A DNA stretch of 64,000 nucleotides, from assembly GCF_037975245.1 (NCBI RefSeq), contig NC_092572.1, positions 5,967,501-6,031,500 of the forward strand, read 5' to 3'. Position 1 is the first letter of the stretch; every line of letters starts with the position of its first letter. The stretch comes from Apostichopus japonicus. Lineage: Eukaryota; Echinodermata; Holothuroidea; Aspidochirotida; Stichopodidae. Under the pieces are notes generated by a model. That model was not told where the DNA came from, did not search any database, and was given only the letters and a program-made list of their open reading frames with translations. The translations under genes and the position numbers were made by a program. Positions 31,802-45,482 of this stretch are shown here, piece after piece.

Positions 31802-34800
31802 TTAGACTGTCCAATCTGACTCAAATTCTTTCAGGTTTCCAACCAAAGCCAAAATTTTTGGGTTGACAGGATAGCTCTTCTTGGATTTGGGGGTCTTTCT
31901 TCCCTTTTCTGGATTCAATCCAACAAAGCAGCTGCAAAGAGGAGCAAAAATTAGAACTGTGAAATCATAAAGTTCAAATAAGTTAGCAATTATTAAACCA
32001 TTTAACAATTAATTTCCTTTGGTCTCAAATTTACACTACAGTATGACATACATGATAGTAAGATATGGTCAAAATATGTGATGTGACACAACTCAGTTTC
32101 CAATTGTATGTGTGCTCACTGGTGTTGATAGAAGCAATTGAGATGGCTACCTGTCTTAATTTACAAGCCTTTGGAATTCAACAGTTTTCTAGGAAATCAT
32201 GATCTGAAAAGAAGAGCTAATTTGTGAATCCTCTTTTAATTTCAATTTTGTTCAGTTTAAGCTGATACCCTATAGTTGTAACAAATTGTGAAGGTGTTCT
32301 CAGTAATTAACCAAACTCATACATTCCCACCCTTCTCCAAAATAATAAAACATGCCATTCAACTATTTACACTAACTTTCCATTGGTGAAAATTATGTAA
32401 AGGTCATCAATGTTTACAAAAGGTTACCAAAGCTGCTGTTATTCTTGGACCACAACAAACAGTACAAAATAAGTAAATCAGCTGTAACTGAGAACAGAGT
32501 ATGATTTATTTCAATGATCTGCCCAGGAGTTGAGTTAACTGCAATTTGTTGATTTTTTTTCTATATTGGTACCTTTATGATCGGCTGATCTTTGGAAGGT
32601 GGCTAATAATATGCATACACTCTTACATTCCATGTCAAGGGAATGCCCACACAAAATAACAATGGTTAACTATTACTAGGGTACTTTCAGCCTACTCACC
32701 GCTGGATAAACTCCATTAAAGTTGCACCTTCAGATGGATGCTCAATGTTTTAGATGAAAAACATTGCAAACAGCATGATCATTGCACTTTCAAAAGTTTG
32801 AATGTGGTCATTAACAATAACCATATCTACTGCCAACATAAACTTTCTTCCAGTGTACATGTTTGGACCTGCAAAAAATAAATATCAATTAGAACTATTA
32901 AGAGAATGTTCATTTAAAGTTAATGCCACTGCTACCACTACTTAACAGTTGCAGCGTGAATATACTCCAACTCGCGTGTACTAATGGGTCATTATTTTTT
33001 ATTCAATATTATTTTTACCGGTATTCAAGGTTTGCTTCGGATGTATTTCGATATATTCGTTGATGGCAGATTTCATTTTTGTCGGTGTGGATATGAAAGA
33101 AAAAACGGTTTATCTGATATATCGATTTACTGAGGCACCCTAGATCAGCAACACAAAAATGACATTGAAAATGTTGCAATGGTCAACCAAAATGTTTTTA
33201 CCACATATGAAGTAAAAAATGGGCTATAGTTCTTGAGTTTCATGTTACATGCTGAGCATCAAATGCACACATACATGCTGAATTGATGCTGTAACAGAGT
33301 TTTCCCAGTTAAATCTCAGATTGACCCATGACTTTGTCTTCCACAGGTGATAGTGCACTATGAGGTGTCATTGACACACTTGCCAACATATAACTTCCTA
33401 GGTTTCTTTAATCAAAGATTCTCAAATTTTGACCACTGTTGATTCAAGTGACCACACCTACATACCACATGAGATCTGTCCAAGATTCCCTTCTTGAGAT
33501 ATCATGTTTACAAAGTATTCACAGTTTCACCTCTGTTGACCCCAAATGATCTTTGACCTTTGCCAAAAACAATAGGCTTCTTGTACTCTATCGGGTACAC
33601 CCACATGCCAACTATGAAATCTATCTAAGCTTCCTTTCATGAGAAATTGTGTTTACAAGGTAGGCATCAGTAAAATACATACACACGCACAAATACTCAC
33701 CATCACAAATTTCAAAGGTTACAACTATCATCCAAACCAAAAAGGGGAAAAAGAGCAGTGTATATGTACTGGAGGAAATGCATATTAGAGCAAAATCCTC
33801 CAAATGCTTCTCACCTTGAATAATGATGCATGGGAATGTTGACTTCAGATCCTTAGTAATATTCTGCACAGTACTGGTTTCCTGAACATAATGTAAATGT
33901 AGGAACATTAAAATTGTTTGGAATACTTATCTTATTATGTGGGACAAAACATTCAAGATGCCATCTGGGAAAACAGTAGTATCTTCCAAAGCATAACATA
34001 AAATAAATGAAACTGAGGGACAATATGCATCCCTGAAATCAAAATGATGACAATGGGGAAGATCTTAATCAACTGATGGCATATGATGTACTGAACTTTG
34101 GACTTCAGAGTCCCAATACACAACAATTACAGCTGACCTACAAACAGTGAACATCGCAGAGGAAAATCGTTATAAAGTCAATCAACTTGACCAATACATC
34201 TACATAACTGTAAGTGTAAGAACGACAAACCAGAGAAAAACACAGACAAATAGTGCTATTCTGATAGTGCTAGTTCACAAATAGTGCTAGTTCACAAGCT
34301 TAATGATTTATAAAGGTAGCTTCTTCTTACCTTTGCAAGGTAGAAAAGATCATCCCATTTATCTCCAAGGTGATTGCAGAGGAGGAGGAGAATAAGTCCT
34401 GGAACATCAGGGGAATGATCACCACTTTCCTTCTTAGCACTCTCCACATCAGCTATTATATTTTGCACCTCCTTCTTCTTCTTTGCTGACACTTGCAGAA
34501 ACTTCTGAATTCAACTGATTTCAGTTTGATGCCCACTAAATCTTCAAAATGTCCCATCATCCCAACCTCCTCAAACAAGAAAGGATATTCATCAAGGAGA
34601 GCACATACAGGAACTTGCTGACTGTTTATCTTGGCACGGATGGTTGGAAATACATTTTTCATGAGGAAAACAAACTCATTGTCATCCCATATGTTAAGTT
34701 CATGCATCACCTTTAAGTCATCTGTCTTTTTTCTCTGCGTGTCTCAATCCTCCCCTTCAGGTAGGTCCTCTGGTTGCCAGTTTTTGCAGCCATATGAGGT

Positions 34801-36701
34801 GCTGAGTTTACGCTTCTTTGTTAGTGCTTCATTCTGTTCACCCTCTACAAACAGGGGGTAACCAACATTTAGGTGAAATTTGCCTCTATTGAGATTGCTC
34901 ATACGGTTTTCCAACTGTGTAAGAAGGGATGCATATCCACTACCAACAACAAGTCCTTCAATGTCATCTTTAAAGGGTTCTGGAAACTCACGAACGATCT
35001 TCTGTGCAATAATAGAAAGGTGCTTTCGTCCTGGACTTGACTCAACTTTCATTATATATGTCATTGCATAATATTCTGATCATTTCACGCCGATCTTTGG
35101 GAGTGGGTCTCTGTTTCTTCTGGAGTGATTTTGTGAGGCTTTTAGGCATTTTATCCCAATCAACTTTAAATGACTCTGCCCAATCTGCAATTACCACTGC
35201 TGGACTTGATCCTGCTGAACTGGGCACCCAGCTGCATCCTGGTGAACTGGCCACAGAGTCGGGTTCAGATGATTGTGAAGATGCTGATCCAAGCAACTTT
35301 TCTTTAAGAATGAAAATATGTCACATCAATGAAAGTAGATTATATGAAATGAATAAACATCCTTGATAAATTATTTCCTGATAACAGACATATATTGCAT
35401 TAAGGTACTAGTTTTTTGGACACTCACAGAACACAATAAACACAATAAAATAACATAATATACACAATAAACAGGGGCAGCACTCAAGCTCTCAATCTAT
35501 CGAATCAAGCATATCTTCAATTGGCAACAGGGGCATTCTCTGACAGGTCTGTTTCGGTTAAGTCGCTGCTTGTTTGTTGACGTAGGCAATGGCTTTGTAC
35601 ACATGTACACACCGTACCGTATGCCATATGGACCTTGTGCATAAGCATCGGACAAGGCGTGCTTCATAGTTTGTTAAGTTGTTGAGGTGTATTCTTATAC
35701 TGTATGGAAAGCAAGCCATTGCCACAGTTCCCTGCATCTTTCAATCAGTATAGCCAAAGTGTGAAATTATTGGGGCAATTTTTGTTGATTATTGGTATAC
35801 AAGTGTTTTTGGGGCAAAGTAACACTCACACATATCAAATTGTTGAGTCCATGGCGATATTTGGTCACTGCAGACGTTTGCGTAGTGCCCGCTTATTTGG
35901 ACCCCAAAGTGGGGGCAAGGATGATCCCAGAGTAGAGGTACTGTACCCCATACTAACCCATAGTGGTTGTTTTTCAAGGTGACCTTTAGCCTTGTCATAC
36001 TCTCATATGAACTTCAACATACTCTACAAACAACATAGAACGTACGTTCTATGTTTAATTTGAATTGAAAATAAGGGTTTCCTCTTTTCTTGTTGATAAA
36101 TATTTTAGTTTGGGTATGTGGTGTATCATTTCATTAGTTTGACCTGGTGTTTTCTATTTGCTCACTACTTGAAAACTGCTTAAAAAAAAGTTCAAATCTA
36201 ATGTATAATACTAATAATTAACCCAGAAAATTTTCTTTAGAGAATTACAAAAATGCTAATGATGTACTATGAGACCAGTTTCCTTATTCAATTTGTGGTA
36301 CCAGCAACTGTCTTAGACAATAAGAGAAACTTCTGTGTATCACATGTACTTACTATTTAGAAATGTTTCCATCTCCTCTTGTAACTTACTTCTTAACCTC
36401 CCCTTTCACCTCTCCATTCCTCAAAAAAAGGAGGATAATCATATTTAGAAAGTGCAATTATATTTCTGCTTACCTGCCTTGTTTGCCCATGCTATTAACA
36501 GCTTTCTCCTCTGTATTGGCTTCAGTACACTGGAAAGGTCCTCATCAGTGATCAGCTTGAGATCGCACACACTTTCCACACCAGCAGCTGTTCAACTACT
36601 TTGTCCACCATTTCAAGTGGCAGTGAAGGAAGATGCTGCATTATGGATAAAGCAAAATCTTCAAGACAAATTGTATCATCTGATTGTTCTGACACGCTCA
36701 T
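31802..36701 (-). pseudogene. SAMD3-like protein gene of the transposon, copy 1 (broken)
   Basis: Mirror of the copy-2 gene. Exons are 36474-36701, 34331-35301, 33815-33881, 32700-32868 and 31802-31931, all with GT-AG borders. The product matches, from memory of the family, animal proteins annotated as sterile alpha motif domain-containing protein 3-like: ITDEDLSSVLKPIQRRKLL near the start, DRREMIRIL, ALLDEYPFLFEE, SGDHSPDVPGLILLLL, FMLAVDMVIVNDHI and NPEKGRK. Lesions are a frameshift near 36,580, a frameshift near 35,050-35,065, TGA at 34,744-34,746, a frameshift near 34,500 and TAA at 32,750-32,752. Its function in transposition is unknown. Confidence 0.75.
36032..36055. repeat. 24-bp perfect palindrome, copy 1
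   Basis: AACATAGAACGT followed directly by its reverse complement ACGTTCTATGTT. It lies in the first intron of the SAMD3-like gene and is kept exactly in the other copy (48,860-48,883). Confidence 0.9.
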
Positions 36702-36744
36702 TTTAACAAGAGAACCTCAGACCTGAGTAATGGAAGTGAAGGTT

Positions 36745-39432
36745 TTAGTTCCTTCTCAATTCAGAATAATTCATATGCCACATTTGCTTACTATAAGTTT
36801 CTTTGTAAGGCCCATTATATACTCCTAGTTGTTCCATAATTGAGCTAGCACTCAAACATAGTTCTTTTTGGCTTTCAACAACTACAAACAAAATGCAACC
36901 CAATTTAAGACTTGAAAAGCATGTATCAGAACACTGACATATTACAAAGAAACCCTTCTGGTAAGAAGTGCCAAACATCTTAACTCTGTCACTGATAACA
37001 GAATCATCAAACTTTGCATTTGCTGCCTGCAAAGCATGCTTTATTTCAGGCATGAAGCATTCTATATTGAGGGATGTGGCATTTTCAATAACCAATCTAT
37101 CAGGATATATTTTCCCTGAGCTGTTATAAGCTTGAAAGTACTGGTGTTGATTTGCTAAAGACTGTGTAACATTGATGAAATTTTGTGCAGATCTGGCACA
37201 ACGTTTGAAATAGGAGTGCTTACTTTCGAAGCATAGAGTCCACACTCTCATTAATGGTCCAAACTTAATAATTAAATCTGGATAGTGGCTCAGGAAATGA
37301 TGTTTTGGTCTGAAGGGAGTATCAGCAAAGAGTTGTTTTCTCTCAGTCAAGTATTCCTCCATTATCACCCTTAAATATGCAAGTTGCTCATGTGAAATCT
37401 TTGGAGAACACACATACTCAACAACTTCTCGTAAAAGAAGAAAGAGTCTCCATACAAGGTCATTATGATCTTTAACATATGCACTCAAAATAATTGGAAG
37501 AAGTCTCAAAAGGTTCCAGTTTTCAACGGCTTGACCACCTAAGCGGTTACCTGATAAATTTACAAATGCAGGTTTATTGTTTGCATCGCGTCCTTGAAAT
37601 TTAAACTGTACCATCGCGTCCTTGAAATTTAAACTGTACCAACATTATATTCAAATCTGCATATGTGAACCAATGTTTTTGTTTAATCCAGTATTGAATA
37701 AACATGGCTACATTGTAATCAACAACTCCTTCAAACAAGTCGTGCCCCAGGCATGGTGGCAAACCAGGTGCACACACATGAAAATACCTCAAAGAATTAA
37801 AACATGAATTAAATTTAATTCCTTGATGATGATTTTCTTCATGATCTTCAAGGTGTGCAATGCAAGAATCATACTCCTCCTTGGTTCTAGGCTTCCCAAC
37901 AGCATATGGTGCGTTACATTTAAAGTCATGTGAAGTTATTAAACAGTAGCGGCACATGTTAGTTCCTGAAAAACTCTCAATGAAACCCCAATACAATGGG
38001 AACCTAAATTATCCCCTAATATACAAGACAGCGCACCTTTCCAGACCACCCCGTCACTTGTTTCTATTCCAACTTCCTCTAATGTTTTCAAATCATTTAT
38101 CACTCTCTCAAAAACCTTCTGCTGCCCAAAGACCTTAAAATCAACTTCTTTACAAAAAAACACAAGCTGCATTGCATCAACAACAGATCTGTACTCAGGT
38201 TGGGTGTTTCCAAGTGTAAAGTACATTGCTAGTATTTTGTGTTTTATTCTTGCCGACCCAAGTGGGTTTACAATTTCAAATGAGTCTTCATAGAGAATGA
38301 TGGACAAAGATCTTTCACAACTTTGAAACAAACTATTTTTTTTAAAAACTGTATCATCCACTATGTCAGTAAGAACAGATGAGTCTTCACTGTGATGCCT
38401 ACTTTGACATTGTCCCAACACAAAATCATCCGAAAGGAGCAATTGAATGCTCTCCTTGATTGGAATGTAATGATAGTATTGCATTTTTTGTGCTGAATCT
38501 CTCCCTAGTGATATTGCAATTGGAGCAACAAACTTGAATGCTGATTTATAGTAAATTACTCTTTTCTACAGTGCTGCGCCTGAGTTTTCCTTTACAACTA
38601 TAGCAATCCATGCATCTATCTCATTCATATAATCGGCTACACATTTGATACGTTCTTCTGCTAAACCCTCATCTCTCAATTTTTGAGTAATTTTCAAAAC
38701 CTGATCTTGTTGACATAAACTGTGAATAGTTTGAAGCTCCTCAACAATCATTTGAATTGTTTGTGATGGAACAAGTTGTTTTGCCTGAAGTTTCAGAAGA
38801 AACAAGGCAAAATTTTGTTGAAATTGAAGCCTAGACTGACCTGTTTCTTGCACCCTACCTTGGCAATTGTTACTGTTTTCGAAATCACAGCTTATGTCAT
38901 TTTCAATGACAAATCTATCAGTCTCTGTAGACACATCAAAGCAGTTAGTGTCTAGAGGTATATCTTGATCCAAAGAGCAATGATCACGAGTAGAAAGTTT
39001 GTATTTATCCAAAATGTTTACAGCTCACCAGTTTCTGTGACGTGACAAATGTGCTGTAAATGAACTGGTTTTTGAAAAATCTCTTTTGCACTTCTTATAT
39101 GGACAAGATACAACTTGTCCTTTTCTAATATGTGCTTTTAAGTGTGCCAAATATGAGGACAGATCTGTGAGTTCTTTTTGACAGATTTCATACATACAAA
39201 TCAATGACAGGTTAACTGACTGAAGTTTTGCTGCAACTGCTGTTTGCTTTTGAATATGGCGGTGATACCTAGTCACATGAATCTTCATTGCAGCAAAAGT
39301 TGATAGGGTATAGCCACAATTAACAAAACAACATGGAAATCTCACTCGAGGTATATTCCTATGGGAACTCACATGATCAACATAGCCACGGATAGTAGCT
39401 GTTAGTGTATTGCATATTTTACAGGTGTACAT
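36745..39432 (-). pseudogene. C2H2 zinc-finger / HDLFEGV transposase-like gene, copy 1 (broken)
   Basis: Mirror of copy 2 and identical to it in the translated reading. Four N-terminal C2H2 fingers lie at 39,025-39,432, then a middle region (NPLGSARIKHKILAMY, GDNLGSHCIG), the LPPCLGHDLFEGV block, and a C-terminal KPKHHFLSHYP and FESKHSYFKRCAR block. Lesions are TGA 39,025-39,027, TAG 38,566-38,568, one base missing in the run at 37,986-37,989, and a 28-bp tandem duplication at 37,585-37,640. Confidence 0.8.
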
Positions 39433-39924
39433 TTCTGCCCTGCTTCACTATTGATAATTTGAAAGAGACATGAATTATGCCTTTTCAAATTCAGCCATGT
39501 TCTAAAAGTCTAATTAACCTTGGCTAATCTAAAGACTGCATATTACATGCCAGATGAGAGCCAATATCATCCATGTATGCAGGCTACCAGCACCAATTAA
39601 CTTACAAGTTACAATGTACCCACCCTTAAATCATATTAACCTAAACAACATGAAGCAAGGCTAAGCTTCACACGCACATATCAAAATGCACGGTAGGGTG
39701 ACGATAGGTAGTCTAATACAGCGCCAGTGTTACTATAGTGATAGTCTAACTCTTAATTATCGTTCGTCTGGTCTACGTTATATAGGCAAACTAACGGTAG
39801 TACTAGGCTAGGCCCTACGGTAAGAACTAAAATATAAACTAACTTTTTGTTATGACAGGCTTTCAAAGTTGTTTTGTTGATTATGATAATACAAATGTGG
39901 CATATGGTTAAAATAAATTTACCA

Positions 39925-40345
39925 CTCACGTCTGACGAAGTACTCAATGAAGTCCTGTTCTGGTGTGGAAATGTGCGTAGCCTACTGGACAGCAACGGCA
40001 GTTGTTTTCCTCTCGTGTAGACGTACTTTGAAGCGCTGTAGTATTGTATTGTGCAATCTATACACTTCATACGTACGTTAATGCGAGATGCGATCAATCA
40101 TAATGTACAGAACAGCGCAGCATGTACTGGACGTTCTGACATCGCGCGCCAACTTGGGTCATGTGACTGCATGCTGGACTGTAGCCAAGTTTTCCGGGAA
40201 AGCCAACGGCAGCCGCCCAGAATGTATCAAAAGAATTCCCGCCTGTGCGCGAGACGTCATAGCTGTTACAGACACGTTGACGCCAATCATCGAGTTAGAC
40301 CGGCTGGGTCGAATGGGAGGAGGGGTTGAAGGGGGGTGGGCGGTT
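39925..40345 (-). promoter_or_regulatory. CpG-rich candidate promoter and 5' exon, copy 1
   Basis: GC- and CpG-rich island in AT-rich DNA upstream of the zinc-finger gene. On the minus strand it contains GATTGG (CCAAT-type), TGACGTC (CRE-type) and GGCGGGAA (E2F-type), and it ends in a splice donor GTGAGT at 39,929. Confidence 0.45.
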
Positions 40346-41069
40346 CAGATGAATGAAATGACATTTACTGTACTAGACATATTTAACAACATTTTGATAC
40401 GTTCGGTGACCCATTTAGCTATAAATAGCTGCATGTGTGTGACCCAGTGATCGTACATTGAGCACACGGAATTGTCATCGGTTCATGTTTTACTGACAAT
40501 ACAAGTTAACATAAAACAACAATAAATTAGACTACATCTTGAAGGCTGGGCATTGTATTCTTGGCAGCTCACAGCAGTTATTGTTTTGATAGGATTTCGG
40601 AAGTTGTATACTCCTTAAACAAACGGTAAACCAATTGGAACAGTACCATCTATTGTAAAATTATGTTTTCATTAGTTAACACGTTAGGCATTTACAAATA
40701 ATTCGTTTCTAAAACTCTAAATGGTTAGATTTCACATATTTGACCTACAGACCCTTCAAAGTTACCTTTCACATTGGTTTCGTTCGCTGGATAATTAAGG
40801 GTCATTGATGAGCCTCACGGGGTTGGGGGTTGTTGCTCAAATGTAACACTAAGGCAGAAAACGACTGTAGGGACAAAGTTAACTGGTAATTGTGGGTTGG
40901 ATCATGGAGCTATCGGTAATAGCTTCATGGTTGGATTTCATTCTTTTCTTTGCCAAACGGTAATGTTACTGCACAATGGATTTTGTTGTATACCATTGTA
41001 TATTGGTAACGTGTTCCACCTTCAAGTATATTTTCGTATAACACTCTTCAAATTCCAATTTACATGCAT

Positions 41070-41500
41070 TAGATTGCAAAAAAAAAAAAAAAAAAAACTT
41101 ATTCTGTAAAGTACATGACACATATAACGTCTGTAAAAATCACATAAGTTTACATGTAACTGACATATTCTGGAAAATTTTACAGAATTATCCTGTAAAT
41201 TTTCAGTGGAGGGAAAAATACTACAATTTTTTGTAAACCACTTGCTGTAACATAAAACGTCTGTAAAAATCACAGAATTTTACATGTAAATATTAAAAAC
41301 TGACATATTCTGGAAAATTTTACAGGATTTTCCTGTAAATTTTCTTTGGAGGGAAAAATACTACAATTTTGTGTAAACCACTTGCTGTACAGAAAACGTC
41401 TGTTAAAATAACAGACGTTTACATGTAAATATAGAAAACCGGCTTTTTCTGTAAAAATCGACAGGAATTAACTGTAAATTTACAGAAATTTTTAACAGTG
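41070..41500. repeat. Subterminal ~130-139 bp repeats (proximal end), copy 1
   Basis: Units starting CGTCTGTAAAAAT begin at 41,128, 41,258 and 41,397, with GGAGGGAAAAATACTACAAT inside. A run of 20 A lies at 41,078-41,097. The sequence differs from the repeats at the other end, but both share TACAG/CTGTA cores. Confidence 0.75.
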
Positions 41501-43413
41501 TGACTGACACTGACCGTATCGTTGAAGAGAAGCGCGAGGGGGAGGGGGGGGGGGGGATTTTCTGGCTCTAACTGGCTCCAATTTTCTGTCGGAATTTTCA
41601 GGCTCCGAAACCCATCCAGTTGGAATTTCAGCCACTACACCCCCTCAATCACCAGGCCTTAGCTACGTCCCTGTGTGGCTTACTCATTATTACATAACTT
41701 ATTGTTTTGGGTGGCGGTCAAAGGTCCAAATGTCAAATTATCAAAGTGTTTTATCTTGAGGACTTTACCTTCAAAAGAGATTATATATGCATGGTAGATT
41801 ACCCAAATGTAAAAAGTAAAATTTCTCCAAAATTTGGTATATGTGAAAGCCCATGTAAGGTTTGCGGTCAAAACCTACGAAAAAGGTAAGGTCTAAACGC
41901 AGATGTTGATTTGACTTCCCCATATTTAGTAGAACCTCCTTACTGTTTTAAGTGGAGATCAAAGATCGACTTAGGTATATGCGGTATGAACTTCAGCCAT
42001 GGTTCGCCTGCGAACTACTCTTGTGCTGTATATGTTAGGCTACGTATTTAAAGGCAAGGAATCCTCTGTAGGAATTAACCTCTGGTTATAACACCGCACT
42101 TCATGTAAAAATGCTATTTATAGAGCGTTTTCGCTGAATGAGTAACAAGCGGAGAGTATCGCACAAAGGCAGGAGAAAGAACAACAAGTGAGGTCAAATA
42201 TGTTGGTGTTAATTCCAACTCAACGATGTTTTCCACTCGAGTACCTACTCCACCTCATAAAGGGATCATTTCATCGGAAATAAATCTTATTCTCACATTT
42301 GATATTTGTTGGTTATTCGTGTGGTCTGAAATCAACAACGTGCAGGGTTTGTTTCCTTTCTTGCTGACAAAGAGACCGATTTATACAAAATGAGAGAAAA
42401 ATAGAACGGATCATGCAAACCTTAACCAACCAAGAAATATGACTACTGTAGTGTGTGTCAACTTAAGAAGCACATCTTTCATGCCGAAACTGACATTTAA
42501 AACGCCGAAATTTTAAAAGAAATATACATCTTAGAACTCAATCTTTTTCAACTTTTTACCGACGATCACTTCAGCGGTTGATGTATCGAATTTTGTTCTT
42601 ATTTCATTTTAAATTACCACAGCAATTTCCGTTCTTTTATTATATCGGCTAGCAAAGTTTCATCTCGAACAGTGACAAGAAAAGGTCAAGAATTAAATTG
42701 ACGTGTGTTAAATGTTTTCATCTTCTATAAAATTGCCCCGAATTTCAATGTAACCCTCTTGTTTGAATTTCTGTTCGAGTACATTAAAAAAGAATGCTAA
42801 AAGCTCCTTACCCATTTAATTTTTTTCATAGAAAACCTAATAATAGATGTTTCAAGTTTTTGTTCAAAGTTCAAACCGTGGGGCCAGAGAGTCGGGTATT
42901 ATCAGACTTTTATCAAATGAGCTTCATTTTATGGATAAAACCGCACAATCCTTTTGAACATGTAAAAAGTATATTTGGACGATGGTTGGTCCTCGTTGTG
43001 TATTTTTACTTTTCTAAAATTGAATCCTTATATAACAATGTACCGGTACAGCCAACCAATACCGCGCATGTCTCCCACAAATACTAAATTACTTATTAAA
43101 TATTTTTGATGGTAAAAATAAAACAATCACATTTTCGGAGAACGGAAATTATTTGCTTGAAGAAAAAAATAAAATTGAATACATTTGACAATCTGAGTTA
43201 TTTTTTTCTGTTCCAACGTGATTGACAAATTACGATGCAAATATAATTAAGTAATACTATCCCTACGACTAGTTACGATGCAATACACCTAACGAAACCA
43301 GCGATTAATAACCTTATTATTTCCATATAACTGAAGTAAGTATATACATACCTCCTCTGAAGATAAAAAAGTAATTACACAGGTAATGACAATAATCATC
43401 ATGGCGATTACCA
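41501..43413. other. Unique spacer between the two inverted transposons
   Basis: AT-rich DNA not repeated in the arms. A G-run and a stretch ending TTAGCTACGTCCCTG (to about 41,672) look like an old repeat. A 97-codon frame at 42,794-43,087 has no recognisable domain. Confidence 0.55.
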
Positions 43414-43850
43414 CACTGTTAAAAATTTCTGTAAATTTACAGTTAATTCCTGTCGATTTTTACAGAAAAAGCCGGTTTTCTATATTTACATGTAAACGTC
43501 TGTTATTTTAACAGACGTTTTCTGTACAGCAAGTGGTTTACACAAAATTGTAGTATTTTTCCCTCCAAAGAAAATTTACAGGAAAATCCTGTAAAATTTT
43601 CCAGAATATGTCAGTTTTTAATATTTACATGTAAAATTCTGTGATTTTTACAGACGTTTTATGTTACAGCAAGTGGTTTACAAAAAATTGTAGTATTTTT
43701 CCCTCCACTGAAAATTTACAGGATAATTCTGTAAAATTTTCCAGAATATGTCAGTTACATGTAAACTTATGTGATTTTTACAGACGTTATATGTGTCATG
43801 TACTTTACAGAATAAGTTTTTTTTTTTTTTTTTTTTTGCAATCTAATGCA
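43414..43850. repeat. Subterminal repeats (proximal end), copy 2
   Basis: Mirror of 41,070-41,500, with two full units and one partial unit of about 130-139 bp, and a run of 21 T at 43,817-43,837. Confidence 0.75.
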
Positions 43851-44569
43851 TGTAAATTGGAATTTGAAGAGTGTTATACGAAAATATACTTGAAGGTGGA
43901 ACACGTTACCAATATACAATGGTATACAACAAAATCCATTGTGCAGTAACATTACCGTTTGGCAAAGAAAAGAATGAAATCCAACCATGAAGCTATTACC
44001 GATAGCTCCATGATCCAACCCACAATTACCAGTTAACTTTGTCCCTACAGTCGTTTTCTGCCTTAGTGTTACATTTGAGCAACAACCCCCAACCCCGTGA
44101 GGCTCATCAATGACCCTTAATTATCCAGCGAACGAAACCAATGTGAAAGGTAACTTTGAAGGGTCTGTAGGTCAAATATGTGAAATCTAACCATTTAGAG
44201 TTTTAGAAACGAATTATTTGTAAATGCCTAACGTGTTAACTAATGAAAACATAATTTTACAATAGATGGTACTGTTCCAATTGGTTTACCGTTTGTTTAA
44301 GGAGTATACAACTTCCGAAATCCTATCAAAACAATAACTGCTGTGAGCTGCCAAGAATACAATGCCCAGCCTTCAAGATGTAGTCTAATTTATTGTTGTT
44401 TTATGTTAACTTGTATTGTCAGTAAAACATGAACCGATGACAATTCCGTGTGCTCAATGTACGATCACTGGGTCACACACATGCAGCTATTTATAGCTAA
44501 ATGGGTCACCGAACGTATCAAAATGTTGTTAAATATGTCTAGTACAGTAAATGTCATTTCATTCATCTG

Positions 44570-44990
44570 AACCGCCCACCCCCCTTCAACCCCTCCTCCC
44601 ATTCGACCCAGCCGGTCTAACTCGATGATTGGCGTCAACGTGTCTGTAACAGCTATGACGTCTCGCGCACAGGCGGGAATTCTTTTGATACATTCTGGGC
44701 GGCTGCCGTTGGCTTTCCCGGAAAACTTGGCTACAGTCCAGCATGCAGTCACATGACCCAAGTTGGCGCGCGATGTCAGAACGTCCAGTACATGCTGCGC
44801 TGTTCTGTACATTATGATTGATCGCATCTCGCATTAACGTACGTATGAAGTGTATAGATTGCACAATACAATACTACAGCGCTTCAAAGTACGTCTACAC
44901 GAGAGGAAAACAACTGCCGTTGCTGTCCAGTAGGCTACGCACATTTCCACACCAGAACAGGACTTCATTGAGTACTTCGTCAGACGTGAG
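44570..44990 (+). promoter_or_regulatory. CpG-rich candidate promoter and 5' exon, copy 2
   Basis: CpG-dense stretch with GATTGG near 44,628, TGACGTC near 44,657, GGCGGGAA near 44,672 and TTTCCCGG near 44,714. A plausible untranslated exon ends at 44,985 with donor GTGAGT. An acceptor (GAAGCAG) sits just before the zinc-finger ATG at 45,483, and another (TTACTCAG at 48,192) lies 21 bp before the SAMD3-like ATG. One promoter could therefore feed both genes. Confidence 0.5.
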
Positions 44991-45482
44991 TGGTAAATTT
45001 ATTTTAACCATATGCCACATTTGTATTATCATAATCAACAAAACAACTTTGAAAGCCTGTCATAACAAAAAGTTAGTTTATATTTTAGTTCTTACCGTAG
45101 GGCCTAGCCTAGTACTACCGTTAGTTTGCCTATATAACGTAGACCAGACGAACGATAATTAAGAGTTAGACTATCACTATAGTAACACTGGCGCTGTATT
45201 AGACTACCTATCGTCACCCTACCGTGCATTTTGATATGTGCGTGTGAAGCTTAGCCTTGCTTCATGTTGTTTAGGTTAATATGATTTAAGGGTGGGTACA
45301 TTGTAACTTGTAAGTTAATTGGTGCTGGTAGCCTGCATACATGGATGATATTGGCTCTCATCTGGCATGTAATATGCAGTCTTTAGATTAGCCAAGGTTA
45401 ATTAGACTTTTAGAACATGGCTGAATTTGAAAAGGCATAATTCATGTCTCTTTCAAATTATCAATAGTGAAGCAGGGCAGAA

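Larger units (their letters stand above)
29582..41500 (-). mobile_element. CACTG-type transposon, 11.9 kb, copy 1 (genes on minus strand)
   Basis: Begins CACTGTTAAAAAAAATTCTG and ends with TTTAACAGTG. It is flanked by TG on both sides (29,580-29,581 and 41,501-41,502). It is the near-exact reverse complement of 43,414-55,333: coordinates x and 84,915 minus x correspond throughout, shifting by one only beyond a homopolymer of 20 A here against 21 T there. I found one substitution by eye (31,208 against 53,707). Identity stops at the termini, with only CTG and TG of the flanks in common. It carries a zinc-finger/transposase-like gene and a SAMD3-like gene, both broken, with subterminal repeats at both ends. 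CACTA/EnSpm-like by termini and the HDLFEGV motif (inference). Confidence 0.85.

Noticed and set aside
44465..44864. Minus-strand open frames of 92 and 120 codons (and mirrors near 40.1 kb)
   Set aside because: They overlap the CpG-rich promoter-like island, show no domain, and oppose the two transposon genes.
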